From Treponema phagedenis (lineage in GTDB: Bacteria > Spirochaetota > Spirochaetia > Treponematales > Treponemataceae): 64,000 nucleotides of DNA. The stretch covers positions 1,736,001 to 1,800,000 of the forward strand of contig NZ_CP042818.1 in the NCBI RefSeq assembly GCF_008153345.1. The letters run 5' to 3'. Below, piece after piece: positions 10,028-19,108 of the stretch; within the stretch, counting starts at the first letter, position 1; each line of letters begins with the position of its first letter. The translations under genes and the position numbers were made by a program. Below the pieces are notes generated by a model, which saw only the letters and a program-made list of their open reading frames with translations, had not been told where the DNA came from and searched no databases.

Positions 10028-10062
10028 ACTTTAAACGCTCGGTTTAAAGTTTGGCTATTTTT
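10028..10062 (+). terminator. Terminator directly after the first flaB
   Basis: A perfect 9-bp stem (ACTTTAAAC / GTTTAAAGT, five-base loop) is followed by TTGGCTATTTTTTG. It starts three bases after the stop codon. Confidence 0.65.
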
Positions 10063-10227
10063 TGCTCTTAAAGAGCTTTTAACTGATAGGAAGCCTTTAA
10101 GCGGCAAAAAATTGTTTGGATCTCTCTTGTTTTTTTGTCAACGAGGGAGTATAATGGTCGTAAATAAGGAGAAAATTCTCTTTATTTAACTTGATCTTTG
10201 AAAAATTTCCCTTAAGAAGCCCTGTAT

Positions 10228-10273
10228 CACAGTGTTGGTGATTTTAAATAGAATCACCAACACTGTGTGTTTT
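10228..10273 (+). terminator. Strong hairpin between the two flaB genes
   Basis: A perfect 16-bp stem (10228-10243 with 10252-10267, eight-base loop) is followed by TGTTTTATT. It is the second hairpin after the first flaB and probably isolates the second flagellin. The 10025-10372 gap also holds an imperfect inverted repeat near 10161-10188. I see no clear sigma-28 promoter for the second gene. Confidence 0.75.
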
Positions 10274-10372
10274 ATTGAAATGATAAGAGGCGCAATAATC
10301 TTAATTCATGCAATAACATACAGTATCAGTATCCCGGCAAGGAAGCCGGAATAAAACTTCATGGAGGGGTAT

Positions 10373-11230
10373 ATGATTATTAATCATAACATGAGTGCAA
10401 TGTTTGCACAGCGACAAGGCGGTATTAACGGTGCCTTGATTGTAAAAGATATTGAAAAACTTTCAAGCGGCATGCGTATTAATCGCGCAGGTGATGATGC
10501 TTCCGGTTTAGCAGTATCGGAAAAGATGCGCAGCCAAATTCGCGGCTTAAATCAAGCCGGACAGAATATCCAAAACGGGGTTTCGTTTATTCAGGCTACC
10601 GAAGGATATTTAGCAGAAACAACTGATATCGTACAACGCTTGAGAGAGTTGGCAATACAAGCTGCAAATGGAATCTATTCCGCTGAAGATAGGATGCAGA
10701 TACAGGTTGAAGTTTCTCAGCTTGTTGATGAGGTTGATAGAATTGCAAGTCAAGCTCAGTTTAACGGCATGAATCTTTTGACCGGACGATTCGGCAGAAA
10801 TTCAGAATTAGGTCCGATGCAGCTACATGTCGGTGCAAACATGGATCAAAATGAGAAAATTTTTATCGGCACAATGACCGCTGTTGCTCTCGGTATTGTC
10901 GGAGAAGCGCAGGGCGGTGAAGATGAAATGATTTCCATGTCAACAGTGGACGGAGCAAATAAAGCTATCGGAAGCCTTGACAATGCACTAAAAACAATTA
11001 ATAAGCAGCGAGCCGATCTCGGTGCATATCAGAACCGTTTTGAAATGGCTTATAATGGCATAGCCATTGCAGCGGAAAACTTGCAGGCGGCAGAGTCACG
11101 TATTCGTGATACGGATATGGCAAAGGAGATTGTTGATTATACAAAGAATAATATTCTGCAGCAATCTACAATGGCAATGCTCGCACAGGCAAACACACAG
11201 CCGCAAGCGATATTGCGCCTGATGCAATGA
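10373..11230 (+). CDS. flaB: Flagellin core protein FlaB (second copy)
   Basis: 285 residues starting [17 protein letters not shown]. The start at 10373 is chosen over an ATG four codons upstream because GGAGGGG lies directly before it and the first flaB begins with the same residues. The D0/D1 ends are conserved ([40 protein letters not shown]). The middle segment differs from the first copy, with a [14 protein letters not shown] insertion. This indicates paralogues rather than a recent duplication. It is a periplasmic filament core subunit, followed by flaG and fliD. Confidence 0.95.
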   Translation: MIINHNMSAMFAQRQGGINGALIVKDIEKLSSGMRINRAGDDASGLAVSEKMRSQIRGLNQAGQNIQNGVSFIQATEGYLAETTDIVQRLRELAIQAANGIYSAEDRMQIQVEVSQLVDEVDRIASQAQFNGMNLLTGRFGRNSELGPMQLHVGANMDQNEKIFIGTMTAVALGIVGEAQGGEDEMISMSTVDGANKAIGSLDNALKTINKQRADLGAYQNRFEMAYNGIAIAAENLQAAESRIRDTDMAKEIVDYTKNNILQQSTMAMLAQANTQPQAILRLMQ

Positions 11231-11331
11231 ATCGGTACGGGGGATAACCTGGAACGCAAAGAGGATGAATTTTTCCAAAAAAGCGAGGAACAGGTATAAG
11301 AGACTTCCGGATGTCATCTCTTACCCCCTTT

Positions 11332-11367
11332 AAACGGAAAAAGGAGTTGCGCCTCCTTTTTCCGTTT
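11332..11367 (+). terminator. Terminator-like hairpin after the second flaB
   Basis: A perfect 15-bp stem (11332-11346 with 11353-11367) has a six-base loop. No uridine run follows beyond the stem's own GTTT, so termination may be partial and flaG/fliD may receive read-through. Confidence 0.6.
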
Positions 11368-11448
11368 GAATACAATAAGCAGTTTTTCTGCTTTTATATT
11401 ATAGAAAACTCAATGTCAAGGATGACAAAAAGAACCAAGGAGGTTGCT

Positions 11449-11808
11449 ATGAGTATTGCTATAAAAGGAGTAACATCAACGGCTCAGATATTGCCGGAAA
11501 ATTCGGCAGCTGCAGTCGCGAAGACAAGAGTTAATTCCGTCAGCTTGACGCAAGACCAAAAAGCGGCATTTCCTCCCGCTTTGACAAATGAAGAGCTGGC
11601 AAAAGCAATAGAGCGTATTCGCAAAATTTCCGATATGTTTGGTAGAAAATTACAATTTCGAGTGAATAAGGCTATTGACCAAGTTGTGGTAAAGGTTATT
11701 GACAGTAATACCGACAAGGTTATTAGGGAAGTCCCCTCAGCAGAAATCCAAAAACTCCAGGAACGTATTAAGGAAACAATCGGTCTTCTTTTTGACGAAA
11801 CAATCTAG
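11449..11808 (+). CDS. flaG: FlaG-family flagellar protein
   Basis: 119 residues starting MSIAIKGVTSTAQ. AGGAGG five bases before this ATG decides the start over an upstream in-frame ATG at 11311, which lies inside the preceding hairpin. The C-terminal half (LQFRVNKAIDQVVVKVIDS, then VIREVPSAEIQKLQERI) is the FlaG domain, with the typical pattern of a short beta hairpin followed by an IPxxE-like helix. FlaG influences filament length in other bacteria. Its place between flaB and fliD is the usual one. Confidence 0.88.
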   Translation: MSIAIKGVTSTAQILPENSAAAVAKTRVNSVSLTQDQKAAFPPALTNEELAKAIERIRKISDMFGRKLQFRVNKAIDQVVVKVIDSNTDKVIREVPSAEIQKLQERIKETIGLLFDETI

Positions 11809-11845
11809 TTTTTGTTTTAACTGCCGGAGAGATGAGGAATAATAT

Positions 11846-13855
11846 ATGTCTGATATAAGTATCCCCGGCGTTGGAACCGGAAAATATGATAAGCTTGTAG
11901 AAACGTTGATGAAAAAAGAGCGTGTTCCGCGTGATAGGGCTGCGGAACAGCTTAAAACGTATCAGATACAAAGCGGATCTTTAGCCGCAGTAAATAAATT
12001 CTCACTTGATTTGCGTGATGTTGCACGCAGTTTATATTCTTTTAACAATCCTTTTGCCGAAAAACTTGTATCTTCTTCAAACGAAGCCGCCATATCCGCG
12101 ACAGCGGGGCGCGATGCAAAAGAGCGAAATTTCCAAATTTCCGTGGTGCAAACAGCGGAAGCCGATGCCTTCCTTTCCGCTGAAATTGATAAAAATTATA
12201 AGATTCCGAAAGGTACGTATACCTTTGGTATCGGAGATAAAACACTGAGTGTGAATTGGAAGGGCGGAAATTATAAAGATTTTATTGAGCGCGTTAATAG
12301 TAAAGGTAAGGGGCTTTTGCAAGTAACCGAAATAAAAACCACCCCCGAAACACGCTCGCTTCTTTTTAAATCCTTGATACCGGGAAAAGATAACAGGCTG
12401 CAGTTTTCGGATGATGCCTTGTCTTTTGCTTTACAGGCAGGAATAATAAAAAAGAATGATTCCGCTACGGTACAAGTGGATAAGGTTAATCTTCAGGTAC
12501 AGCCGCAAAGTACCGCAAAAGCCGTTTTTTCCCAGCCGGTGCGGGCAAAAGACGGTTCTGTGCTTGAATGTACTGTTCAGCTGAATTCTTCTCAGCAAGC
12601 TTCCTCCGCCCAACAAGAACATTCCCTCGACGAAAGCGGTAATCCTATCTATGAAACTCCGGGGGAGGTTTCGTTTAAAGGAGTAACGGTAAAAAACGAA
12701 TTATCCCAAGCAGGACTCCCGCCCAGTATTCCTGATGAAAATACGCCGCAATCCGGGGCTGCTCAGCAGCGTCGCTATGACCTTTTATTTTTGGAATCGG
12801 TACGCGGCGTTGCACTTCCTATGCCGCCCCTCGCGGACACAACCGAGCCGCAGAAAATTACAATTCCGCTCAGCGAATACGGGGATGTCACTGCTCTTTC
12901 CGTTCAAAACACAAATGCCGATGTACATCTCTCTATTCAAAATATAAAAATTATTGACCCGAAGGTTTCCGGTGATTATGTGCCGGTATCCGCCGTTTCT
13001 CAGGCTCAGGATGCAATTATCAATTTTGAAGGTATTCAAATTACTCGCTCTACAAATGAAATTAATGATTTGATTCCGTCGGTAACGCTTAGTTTACACG
13101 ACAAAACCGACAAAAAAGAAACTATTTCGATAAAACCGGATATTGAGGCGATAAAAACTTCGGTTATTGAATTTGTTGCAAAATACAACCGGCTGCTTGC
13201 CGAAATAAATATTGTTACCGCAAGAAAACCCGCTCAGGGGACGCAGTCCAAAATACTGGAAGAACTGACCTATCTTTCCGAAGATGAAAGAAAGGTTGAA
13301 GAAGAGCGGCTTGGAAGTCTTTCAAACGATATGACGCTCCTTACGCTTAAAAATAATTTGCGGCAACATATGAGTAATATATACATTACCGATCCCGAAA
13401 GCCCGATAAAAAGTCTTGCTCAAATCGGAATTTCTACCAATTCAGAGATGCGGGGCGGAATTCAAGCATCTCGGCTACGCGGCTATCTTGAAATTGATGA
13501 AAAAAAGCTTGATGATGCTCTCAAAAACAACATGGAGTTGGTAAAGCGTTTATTCGGCTCCGATACGGACGGTGATTTGCTTGTTGACGAAGGCGTTGCA
13601 TATCAATTATACACTCAATTAAATCCGTATTTGGAACGAGGCGGTATTTTTTCGACAAAAGCAAACGGCATAAGTACCAGAATAGGAGCAACCGAAAAAC
13701 GCATAGAAGGGTATGATAAACAACTTGATAAAAAGGAAAAAGACTTAAAATATAAATATGAGGCGATGGACGGAACCTTACGATCATTGCAAAAACAGTC
13801 CGAATCTATAACTAATTTTAATAAATCTTTGCAAAATCAAAATAAAGGAAACTAA
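11846..13855 (+). CDS. fliD: Flagellar filament capping protein FliD
   Basis: 669 residues. The N terminus (ISIPGVGTGKYDKLVETLMKKERVPRDRAAEQL) and the C-terminal coiled region (ISTRIGATEKRIEGYDKQLDKKEKDLKYKYEAMDGTLRSLQ) match the FliD N and C domains that form the coiled-coil leg of the cap. The C-terminal region also has ATSRLRGYLEIDEKKLDDAL-type residues (seen here as QASRLRGYLEIDEKKL). It is longer than enteric FliD (about 470 residues), which agrees with spirochaete FliD carrying larger surface domains. GAGATGAGGAA precedes the start. It lies 38 bases after flaG and six bases before the next gene, so they are probably co-transcribed. Confidence 0.93.
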   Translation: MSDISIPGVGTGKYDKLVETLMKKERVPRDRAAEQLKTYQIQSGSLAAVNKFSLDLRDVARSLYSFNNPFAEKLVSSSNEAAISATAGRDAKERNFQISVVQTAEADAFLSAEIDKNYKIPKGTYTFGIGDKTLSVNWKGGNYKDFIERVNSKGKGLLQVTEIKTTPETRSLLFKSLIPGKDNRLQFSDDALSFALQAGIIKKNDSATVQVDKVNLQVQPQSTAKAVFSQPVRAKDGSVLECTVQLNSSQQASSAQQEHSLDESGNPIYETPGEVSFKGVTVKNELSQAGLPPSIPDENTPQSGAAQQRRYDLLFLESVRGVALPMPPLADTTEPQKITIPLSEYGDVTALSVQNTNADVHLSIQNIKIIDPKVSGDYVPVSAVSQAQDAIINFEGIQITRSTNEINDLIPSVTLSLHDKTDKKETISIKPDIEAIKTSVIEFVAKYNRLLAEINIVTARKPAQGTQSKILEELTYLSEDERKVEEERLGSLSNDMTLLTLKNNLRQHMSNIYITDPESPIKSLAQIGISTNSEMRGGIQASRLRGYLEIDEKKLDDALKNNMELVKRLFGSDTDGDLLVDEGVAYQLYTQLNPYLERGGIFSTKANGISTRIGATEKRIEGYDKQLDKKEKDLKYKYEAMDGTLRSLQKQSESITNFNKSLQNQNKGN

Positions 13856-13861
13856 GCGCGT

Positions 13862-14458
13862 ATGGAAATAACGATAAACGGAGAAATACTGCAGTATACT
13901 ATCGAACATGAAAAAACAATCGGTGAGGTACTCGGGTTTATTGAATTGCAATGCAAGGAAGCAAAGGCAACCGTTGCGCAGGTACTGGTTGACGGAAAAG
14001 AACTTTTACCCGAGGAATTGGATGATCTTTTTAATAAACCGGTTGATACGGATATAAAAATAGAATTAAGTACTTTATCAGGACAGGATGTAAAAATATT
14101 GATAAAATCAATTTGCACACAACTTATTGATACTGCAGAAAAGTTAAAAGAAATTCCGTTGCACATGCAATCGGGAGAAATAAACAACTCTCTTAACTTG
14201 TTAAGTGAATTTTCCGAATTATTAAATAAACTATATTACTGCTTTACACTGTTTGACATTGCGGGGATAGATCCGCAGTTAAAAATACATGAAAAATCCA
14301 TTGAAGAATACCAAACGGAAATTTCGCCCTTACTGCCCGATCTTGTACAAGCGGTAGAAGAAAATGACATTGTAACGGCGGGAGATATCGCTGAATATGA
14401 GCTCGGTCCTCTGGTAAAAGATTTTGCATCAGGACTATCTTCCATACATCATATATAA
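13862..14458 (+). CDS. Conserved spirochaete protein downstream of fliD, function unknown
   Basis: 198 residues, no signal peptide or membrane segment, acidic and helical. The N terminus (MEITINGEILQYTIEHEKTIGEVLGFIE) reads like a small ubiquitin- or TGS-like beta-grasp fold. The rest is helical, ending VEENDIVTAGDIAEYELGPLVKDF. Position immediately after fliD (six-base gap) suggests a flagellar chaperone or assembly role, comparable with the hypothetical gene following fliD in T. pallidum. That is inference from context; no named family is recognised. Confidence 0.7.
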   Translation: MEITINGEILQYTIEHEKTIGEVLGFIELQCKEAKATVAQVLVDGKELLPEELDDLFNKPVDTDIKIELSTLSGQDVKILIKSICTQLIDTAEKLKEIPLHMQSGEINNSLNLLSEFSELLNKLYYCFTLFDIAGIDPQLKIHEKSIEEYQTEISPLLPDLVQAVEENDIVTAGDIAEYELGPLVKDFASGLSSIHHI

Positions 14459-14473
14459 AACGGAGTTATTCAA

Positions 14474-14737
14474 GTGCTGGTAAAAACTATTGATAACATC
14501 AAGAAAAAATCATCCTTTATTTACTACAGAAAAGAATTCTCGGCAACAGCCCATTATCAGTTTCTCGGATCAGTTAAAAAAGGAAAAATTGAATTTGTTG
14601 TTGAAGTAACACCGACCGGGTCCAACGAAATACAAATCAAGTTAATTGATCCTGTTGATTATCCCATACTCTCCGTTTTAAGAGACTTAAAAAAATCAGT
14701 GAATCGACTTGTGGAAGAAGATAAATTACCCGAATAA
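14474..14737 (+). CDS. Small conserved hypothetical protein in the flagellar operon
   Basis: 87 residues with a probable GTG start at 14474, supported by GGAG eight bases upstream. The gene begins 15 bases after the preceding stop. It has no membrane segment. The sequence (FSATAHYQFLGSVKKGKIEFVVEVTPTG, then EIQIKLIDPVDYPILSVLRDLK) suggests an alternating beta-sheet protein with one C-terminal helix. No family is recognised; co-transcription with fliD and its neighbour is likely. Confidence 0.65.
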   Translation: MLVKTIDNIKKKSSFIYYRKEFSATAHYQFLGSVKKGKIEFVVEVTPTGSNEIQIKLIDPVDYPILSVLRDLKKSVNRLVEEDKLPE

Positions 14738-14851
14738 TAGCACTCGCTTATGAAGACTCTCAAAAAACTAAAAGCAGCAGTGCGGATTTAACAAGTTTCG
14801 CTTATTAAACCTGCATTATTGTATTTTGACAATACTAAGGAGGAGTATTTG

Positions 14852-14986
14852 ATGTATCATTGTGTATCAAAATCTTTCTTTATATTTCCTTGCAATAATC
14901 TTTTTTTAGTGTTAGTATACGGCAATCCGCAAGAAATAGTGCGAGTGAGAAATCGGCGCGTATGCGTTGACGCGGATAGACAATAA
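14852..14986 (+). CDS. Possible 44-residue small protein
   Basis: A short frame from ATG 14852 to TAA 14986 follows a very good ribosome binding site (AAGGAGGAG, seven-base spacing). The peptide has a hydrophobic middle (FFIFPCNNLFLVLVYG) and a basic tail (VRVRNRRVC). No family is recognised. The ribosome binding site is the only positive evidence. It could be a real small membrane peptide, a leader for the TPR gene that follows 21 bases later, or a decayed gene. Confidence 0.35.
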   Translation: MYHCVSKSFFIFPCNNLFLVLVYGNPQEIVRVRNRRVCVDADRQ

Positions 14987-15007
14987 TTTTTAAGTCCGGG
15001 AGTTTTT

Positions 15008-15673
15008 ATGCGAATGCGGTTTTCATTTTTAAGACTTTGGATGTGCATGGTTTGTTTTTTGTTTGCTTTTAATTTTGCGTTTGGGCAAACTCAGCCGGAT
15101 GCGCTTAAGTATTACCGAAACGGACGCAGTATGGATTCTGCGGGGCGAAGGGATGATGCGCAAAAAGCCTATAGTCAGGCGATTGCGATTTGCAGACAGG
15201 AACTTCAAGCTAATCCGAAGAATATGGATTCTTATACGGTGTATACGTGGTCATTGTTCAGGCAAGGCAGGTATGCGGATACGGTGATTATCTGTAATCA
15301 GGCGTTGAAGATTGCAAATGACGTACGGATTATAGAAACGCTCGGCGAAGCTCAGTTTTTTTTGGGCGATTATAAAGAGTCTCTTCGGCAAATGGAAAAG
15401 TATATTGACATGGCTCCCGGCGGCGAGAGAATCAGTATTGCCTATTTTTATGTGGGAGAAATTTACCGGCTTACCAAACGGTTTCAGAAATCGGATATTG
15501 CATACTCTGCGGCGGTGCATCACGAGCCTTCAAATCCGTTGTGGTGGTACCGGCTGGGCATTACGCGGGAAAATGCCGGCGAGAAAAAGGCGGCACTGGA
15601 AGCCTATCAGCGTGCGGTCAGGCTGAAAGGCGACTATAAAGAGGCGGCGGAAGGTATCAGGCGTTTAAGTTAG
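15008..15673 (+). CDS. Exported tetratricopeptide-repeat protein
   Basis: 221 residues with a signal peptide (MRMRFSFLRLWMCMVCFLFAFNFAFG, cleavage probably before QTQ). About five TPR units follow, seen in segments such as SAGRRDDAQKAYSQAIAI, FRQGRYADTVIICNQALKI, FLGDYKESLRQMEKYIDMAPG, RFQKSDIAYSAAVHHEP and NAGEKKAALEAYQRAVRLKGD. TPR arrays mediate protein-protein contacts, and the signal peptide places it in the periplasm. GGGAG eight bases before the ATG supports the start. Confidence 0.8.
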   Translation: MRMRFSFLRLWMCMVCFLFAFNFAFGQTQPDALKYYRNGRSMDSAGRRDDAQKAYSQAIAICRQELQANPKNMDSYTVYTWSLFRQGRYADTVIICNQALKIANDVRIIETLGEAQFFLGDYKESLRQMEKYIDMAPGGERISIAYFYVGEIYRLTKRFQKSDIAYSAAVHHEPSNPLWWYRLGITRENAGEKKAALEAYQRAVRLKGDYKEAAEGIRRLS

Positions 15674-15676
15674 TGT

Positions 15677-16150
15677 AAGGATTAAGTTGCCGTTATACTA
15701 ATTGAATCATTAACAGTTATGGCTTGCGGTTTTACCATTCCTATGGTAAGTTTACCCACCGTAGCAATATTCCAGACGATGTTTTAAAGCATCAACAGTA
15801 AATTGTAAAATTGAAGCTTTAAAACTCGTAGGCGAAGTTACAGTAAATTTTCAAAACTTCGCCCTATGGTAAGTTTACCCACCGTAGCTCTACTGTAAAT
15901 AAGAAATCCAAAAATTACAATAAGAACCGCCACGGATGGCGGTGGTTCCAAGCAGACGGTTTAGTTTTTGCCACGGACGGCAAAATCAGAACGGGCACGG
16001 ACGCCCGTGGTTCCAAACAGAAACGATGTTTTAAAGCATCAACACAAAACTGTAAAATTGAAGCTTTAAAACTCGTGGTTTAGTTTTTGACACGGATGTC
16101 AAAAACTAAACCGGGACTCTTTTTTATAAAATTTTTTTATGATTCATAGT
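15677..16150. repeat. Hairpin-mosaic repeat cluster
   Basis: Fills the 15674-16216 gap. It contains a diverged terminal block (TTAAGTTGCCGTTATACTAATTG), the CCTATGGTAAGTTTACCCACC block twice, and four types of hairpin: GTTTTAAAGC/GCTTTAAAAC, GGCGAAGTT/AACTTCGCC (15831-15863), ACCGCC-ACGGAT-GGCGGT near 15930, and the 15-bp hairpin at 16077-16112 with loop ACGGAT. No gene is present. Confidence 0.8.
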
Positions 16151-16216
16151 ATTAAAAGCTAAAGCTCTCAGAAAAACGATACTAAGCGGCAGTAACGTTC
16201 TGAAAACAGTTCCGTT

Positions 16217-17395
16217 TTACTCTGCGTTTGGTTGCGGTGTGTGAAAATCAACCCCGAACCAGAGGGCGGGGTCGGCAAGGTCTGCCGCAATTTTTCCGAT
16301 TTCAACTGAAGCGGTTGTTTCCGCAATCAAATACTGTTTTTTGTTATATTGAAAGCGCGCCCCTTTGCCTTTGCAGTCAACGGCAGCGAGGGCATGGCTT
16401 TTTTGCGGCGAAACCATAAGAATTGTATCAATTCCCATCTGTTGTAACACAACCGCCATCAATACGCCGCGTACATCGCAGTCTCCTTTTTTTTCGATAG
16501 CCGCATCGGGTATATTGATAAAATCGCTGCCCGCTGGGTTTCGTTTGTATTGAAAACCCTGCAGCCAAGTCAGTATGCGTGCGGCGGTTTTTCGCGCATC
16601 TTTTTTGGCTTCTTTCGGAAGTGCGGTGCCTATTGCAAAACTGAACTGAGCAAGTCTGTCCCACGCGTCCCGATATATCATGCGGTAATAGCGCTGCCAA
16701 GCAGCCTGTACTTTTTCCGGATTTTGGCGGTACAGCGTTAAAATAGAAAATTCCCTGTCAACAACCGCCTGATTTGCCTGCCCGTCATTTTTATCAAAAA
16801 GAACGGATATTTTTGATTCGTGAAAAGAAACCGTCTTTTTTTCCAAACCTTTTTTCGGATAGGCTGCGGTTGTTATCGGCCCGGGCGTAAAAAATGAGGC
16901 TCCGTCGGTAAAAACCGCATCCAAGGCGGAAAGCATCAGCGGCTCGCAGCGTTTTTCCGCTTCTTTTTCGCAGTAACTTAACAGTACCAACCAGCCTTTT
17001 TCGTCGGCAAGCTGCAGTGTCAACAGTCTGCCCGTCATTTGCTTATTATCTGCGGTAAAAGACAGGGTTGCGTTGAGGGCGGGTTTATCCCGCCATATAA
17101 AAGAAGTGATCTGCTTTTTCGCAGACAGTTGTGTGAAAATATGCTGCGCAGCCTCATCAATTGTTTTAAATTGAGTTTGGGGATACAGGGCAATTTGCAC
17201 GTCTACCGGCAGTATTTCGGACTGAAATAAATAGCGTGAATTGCCTTCTTTTTGCACCAGTCGAAAACCTTCGGGTAAATCAAGCGCATAGCCCCACGTC
17301 GGGGATGTCATAAAATCCGCAAAAAGCGAAACGGTTGCGGTTATAAAAAAAACTGCGGCAACGCTGATTATCTTAAGATTTTTTTTTAATTTCAT
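16217..17395 (-). CDS. Exported transglutaminase-like (papain-fold) protein
   Basis: 392 residues with a signal peptide (about 1-26, ending SLFA-DF). The C-terminal part has the arrangement of a transglutaminase-like cysteine protein: a helix RILTWLQGFQYKRN, the nucleophile in KKGDCDVRG (Cys306), a histidine in QKSHALAAVD (His334) and an acidic residue in YLIAETTA (Glu359). Residues 27-170 read as a separate domain with two cysteines. The family hydrolyses or cross-links peptide amide bonds; substrate unknown. Only 15 bases separate its start from the divergent rluA-family gene, so each promoter must overlap the other's transcript start or coding region. Confidence 0.75.
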   Translation of the reverse strand: MKLKKNLKIISVAAVFFITATVSLFADFMTSPTWGYALDLPEGFRLVQKEGNSRYLFQSEILPVDVQIALYPQTQFKTIDEAAQHIFTQLSAKKQITSFIWRDKPALNATLSFTADNKQMTGRLLTLQLADEKGWLVLLSYCEKEAEKRCEPLMLSALDAVFTDGASFFTPGPITTAAYPKKGLEKKTVSFHESKISVLFDKNDGQANQAVVDREFSILTLYRQNPEKVQAAWQRYYRMIYRDAWDRLAQFSFAIGTALPKEAKKDARKTAARILTWLQGFQYKRNPAGSDFINIPDAAIEKKGDCDVRGVLMAVVLQQMGIDTILMVSPQKSHALAAVDCKGKGARFQYNKKQYLIAETTASVEIGKIAADLADPALWFGVDFHTPQPNAE

Positions 17396-17410
17396 TGTAT
17401 ACTCCGAGTT

Positions 17411-18097
17411 ATGAATTCAAATCCCAAAAAAGAGATTCCCGTTCTTTTTGAAAATGATTCTCTTTTTATAATAAACAAACCGGCGGGAATTTCGGTACAG
17501 GGCGGGGCAGGTATTTCAAACTGCATTATCGATATTTTGGAGCGGCAATGTGCGGCAAAACTTTTTCCGGTGCACCGCCTTGATAAAGAAACTTCCGGAG
17601 TTCTGCTTATTGCAAAAACTTCGCAGGCGGCGGCGGAGTATTCAAAAATCCTGCAAGCAAAAACCATTGTGAAAGAATATCGGGCGGTTTGCTTTTATGC
17701 GCCGCCGAAACAACGGGGCAGTATTCGCACGCCGCTGCGGGAAAACGGCACGGAAAAAACGGCGGTTACCGACTACCGTGTTTTAAAAAAAACGGAAAAC
17801 CACTCTTATCTTTCGCTGGCGCTGCATACCGGCAGAAAGCACCAAATCAGAATTCACCTTGCCTCGCTCGGCTGCCCGATTATCCTCGACGATAAATACG
17901 GAGACTTTAAACAAAACAAAGCGCTGCAAAAAGCATTCGGCATTAAAAAAATGCAGCTGAGTGCCTACTCGCTTACCCTCCCGCTTGACGGAAAATCACG
18001 GCAAATTATCGCCCCGCTTCCCGCTCACATGACGGAAGCGCTTGAAAAGCTGGAGCTTGGCGGAGGAACATGCAACCCTGTGCGCGATGCGCTATAG
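17411..18097 (+). CDS. RluA-family RNA pseudouridine synthase
   Basis: 228 residues. The catalytic motif HRLDKETSGVLLIAK (Asp58) and downstream landmarks (KEYRAVC, HTGRKHQIRIHLASLGCPI, DDKYG) define the RluA superfamily. There is no N-terminal S4 domain, so it resembles the short RluA/TruC type rather than RluC/RluD. It isomerises specific uridines in rRNA or tRNA; the target cannot be inferred. There is no clear Shine-Dalgarno sequence. TATACT at 17398-17403 is seven bases before the ATG, so the mRNA could be nearly leaderless. Confidence 0.9.
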   Translation: MNSNPKKEIPVLFENDSLFIINKPAGISVQGGAGISNCIIDILERQCAAKLFPVHRLDKETSGVLLIAKTSQAAAEYSKILQAKTIVKEYRAVCFYAPPKQRGSIRTPLRENGTEKTAVTDYRVLKKTENHSYLSLALHTGRKHQIRIHLASLGCPIILDDKYGDFKQNKALQKAFGIKKMQLSAYSLTLPLDGKSRQIIAPLPAHMTEALEKLELGGGTCNPVRDAL

Positions 18098-18112
18098 CAG
18101 GGTAATATTCTT

Positions 18113-18652
18113 CTAATCAAAAAGAGTCCGACACAACGCAACGGTGGGCAGTTTACCATAGGAATGCTTAAATCTGCATCCCGTCTGCCATTATGTAGGC
18201 AGAGTGTTCACACGTACGGGTGTGAGGTGTTCATACGTTGTAACCACCGCAGGCATAATTTTGCCGTCCATAGCAAAATTATGCCTGCGAGTTTTAAAAG
18301 CACTTGAAAGCGGCGGTGCTTTTAAAACATCGCTTCTGCGTGGAACCACGGGCGTCCGTGCCCGTTCTGATTGTTGTTTTAGTATTCTTGATTAAATCAG
18401 TGCTGCGAGTTTAAAAGCTTCAATTTTATAATTTACTGTTGATGCTTTTAAACATCGTTTGAATTTGTTCTGAGTTTTTGACGTCCATGTCAAAACCAAA
18501 CCTTGCGAGTTTTAAAGCTTTGCAATCTGTTTTGCTTTAAAACATCGCTGCTGTTTGGAACCACGGGCGGCCGTGCCCATTCTGATTTTGACGTCCGTGG
18601 CAAAATGCAACGCTCAAGTTTTACCTAGTTACGCTGTGGAGTATCAGGTAAA
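18113..18652. repeat. Hairpin-mosaic repeat cluster with four long perfect stems
   Basis: Members of the same family as at 27227, rearranged. Perfect arms include the 16-bp GCAGGCATAATTTTGC/GCAAAATTATGCCTGC (18249-18264, 18273-18288), the 13-bp GTTTTAAAAGCAC/GTGCTTTTAAAAC (18291-18303, 18316-18328) and TTTTACCT/AGGTAAAA (18619-18626, 18646-18653). It also holds the ACGGGC hairpin in reverse orientation near 18340. The remainder of the 18098-18950 gap shows no gene. Confidence 0.75.
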
Positions 18653-18950
18653 AATATCGAATGTTTTATTCGGTAAGCTTTATTATCGATACATTCTCGA
18701 ATGTGAAGTTAATTACAAACCGTCAATATCGGAATGCGGTAGATTTTTAAACGCTGCCCTGAAAGTGTGAAGGCATTTAGCCGAAGCCCTTTGCTAAATT
18801 TTTCTTTGATGTTTTTCTGCAAATCAGTGCTGCCGGAACTTCAAAATAAAAATTCTTCGGATATCTTTAAAAACGCCCTGATGCTTTATTAAGATTTTAA
18901 ACCTGAGAACATTTTTATAGCGTTTGATACAAAATTCTTAAAAGGGGGAA

Positions 18951-18979
18951 TTGCAAAAAAAAAATAAAAGTGTTATGAT
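18951..18979 (+). promoter_or_regulatory. Sigma-70 promoter of tRNA-Val
   Basis: TTGCAA (18951-18956) and TATGAT (18974-18979) are separated by exactly 17 bases, ending 28 bases before the mature tRNA. The same boxes and spacing occur before tRNA-Cys at 52106. Confidence 0.75.
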
Positions 18980-19007
18980 ACTTTCCGTTACTTTCACGGT
19001 AATAAGC

Positions 19008-19079
19008 GGACGATTAACTCAGTGGTAGAGTGCTACCTTCACACGGTAGAAGTCATCGGTTCAAACCCGGTATCGTCCA
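19008..19079 (+). tRNA. tRNA-Val (anticodon CAC)
   Basis: The cloverleaf is complete: acceptor GGACGAT/ATCGTCC, D-stem ACTC/GAGT, anticodon stem CTACC/GGTAG with loop TTCACAC (anticodon CAC, reading GUG), T-stem ATCGG/CCGGT with TTCAAAC loop, and discriminator A. CCA is not encoded. Confidence 0.95.
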
Positions 19080-19108
19080 TTTTCTAATTTAACATAATGA
19101 GGAATCCA

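Noticed and set aside
10161-10188. Imperfect inverted repeat between the flaB genes as a riboswitch or small RNA
   Set aside because: It is short and there is no promoter or conserved core; a simple hairpin explains it.
11311-11448. 46-codon N-terminal extension of FlaG
   Set aside because: It starts inside a hairpin, lacks a ribosome binding site, and a strong AGGAGG precedes the internal ATG at 11449.
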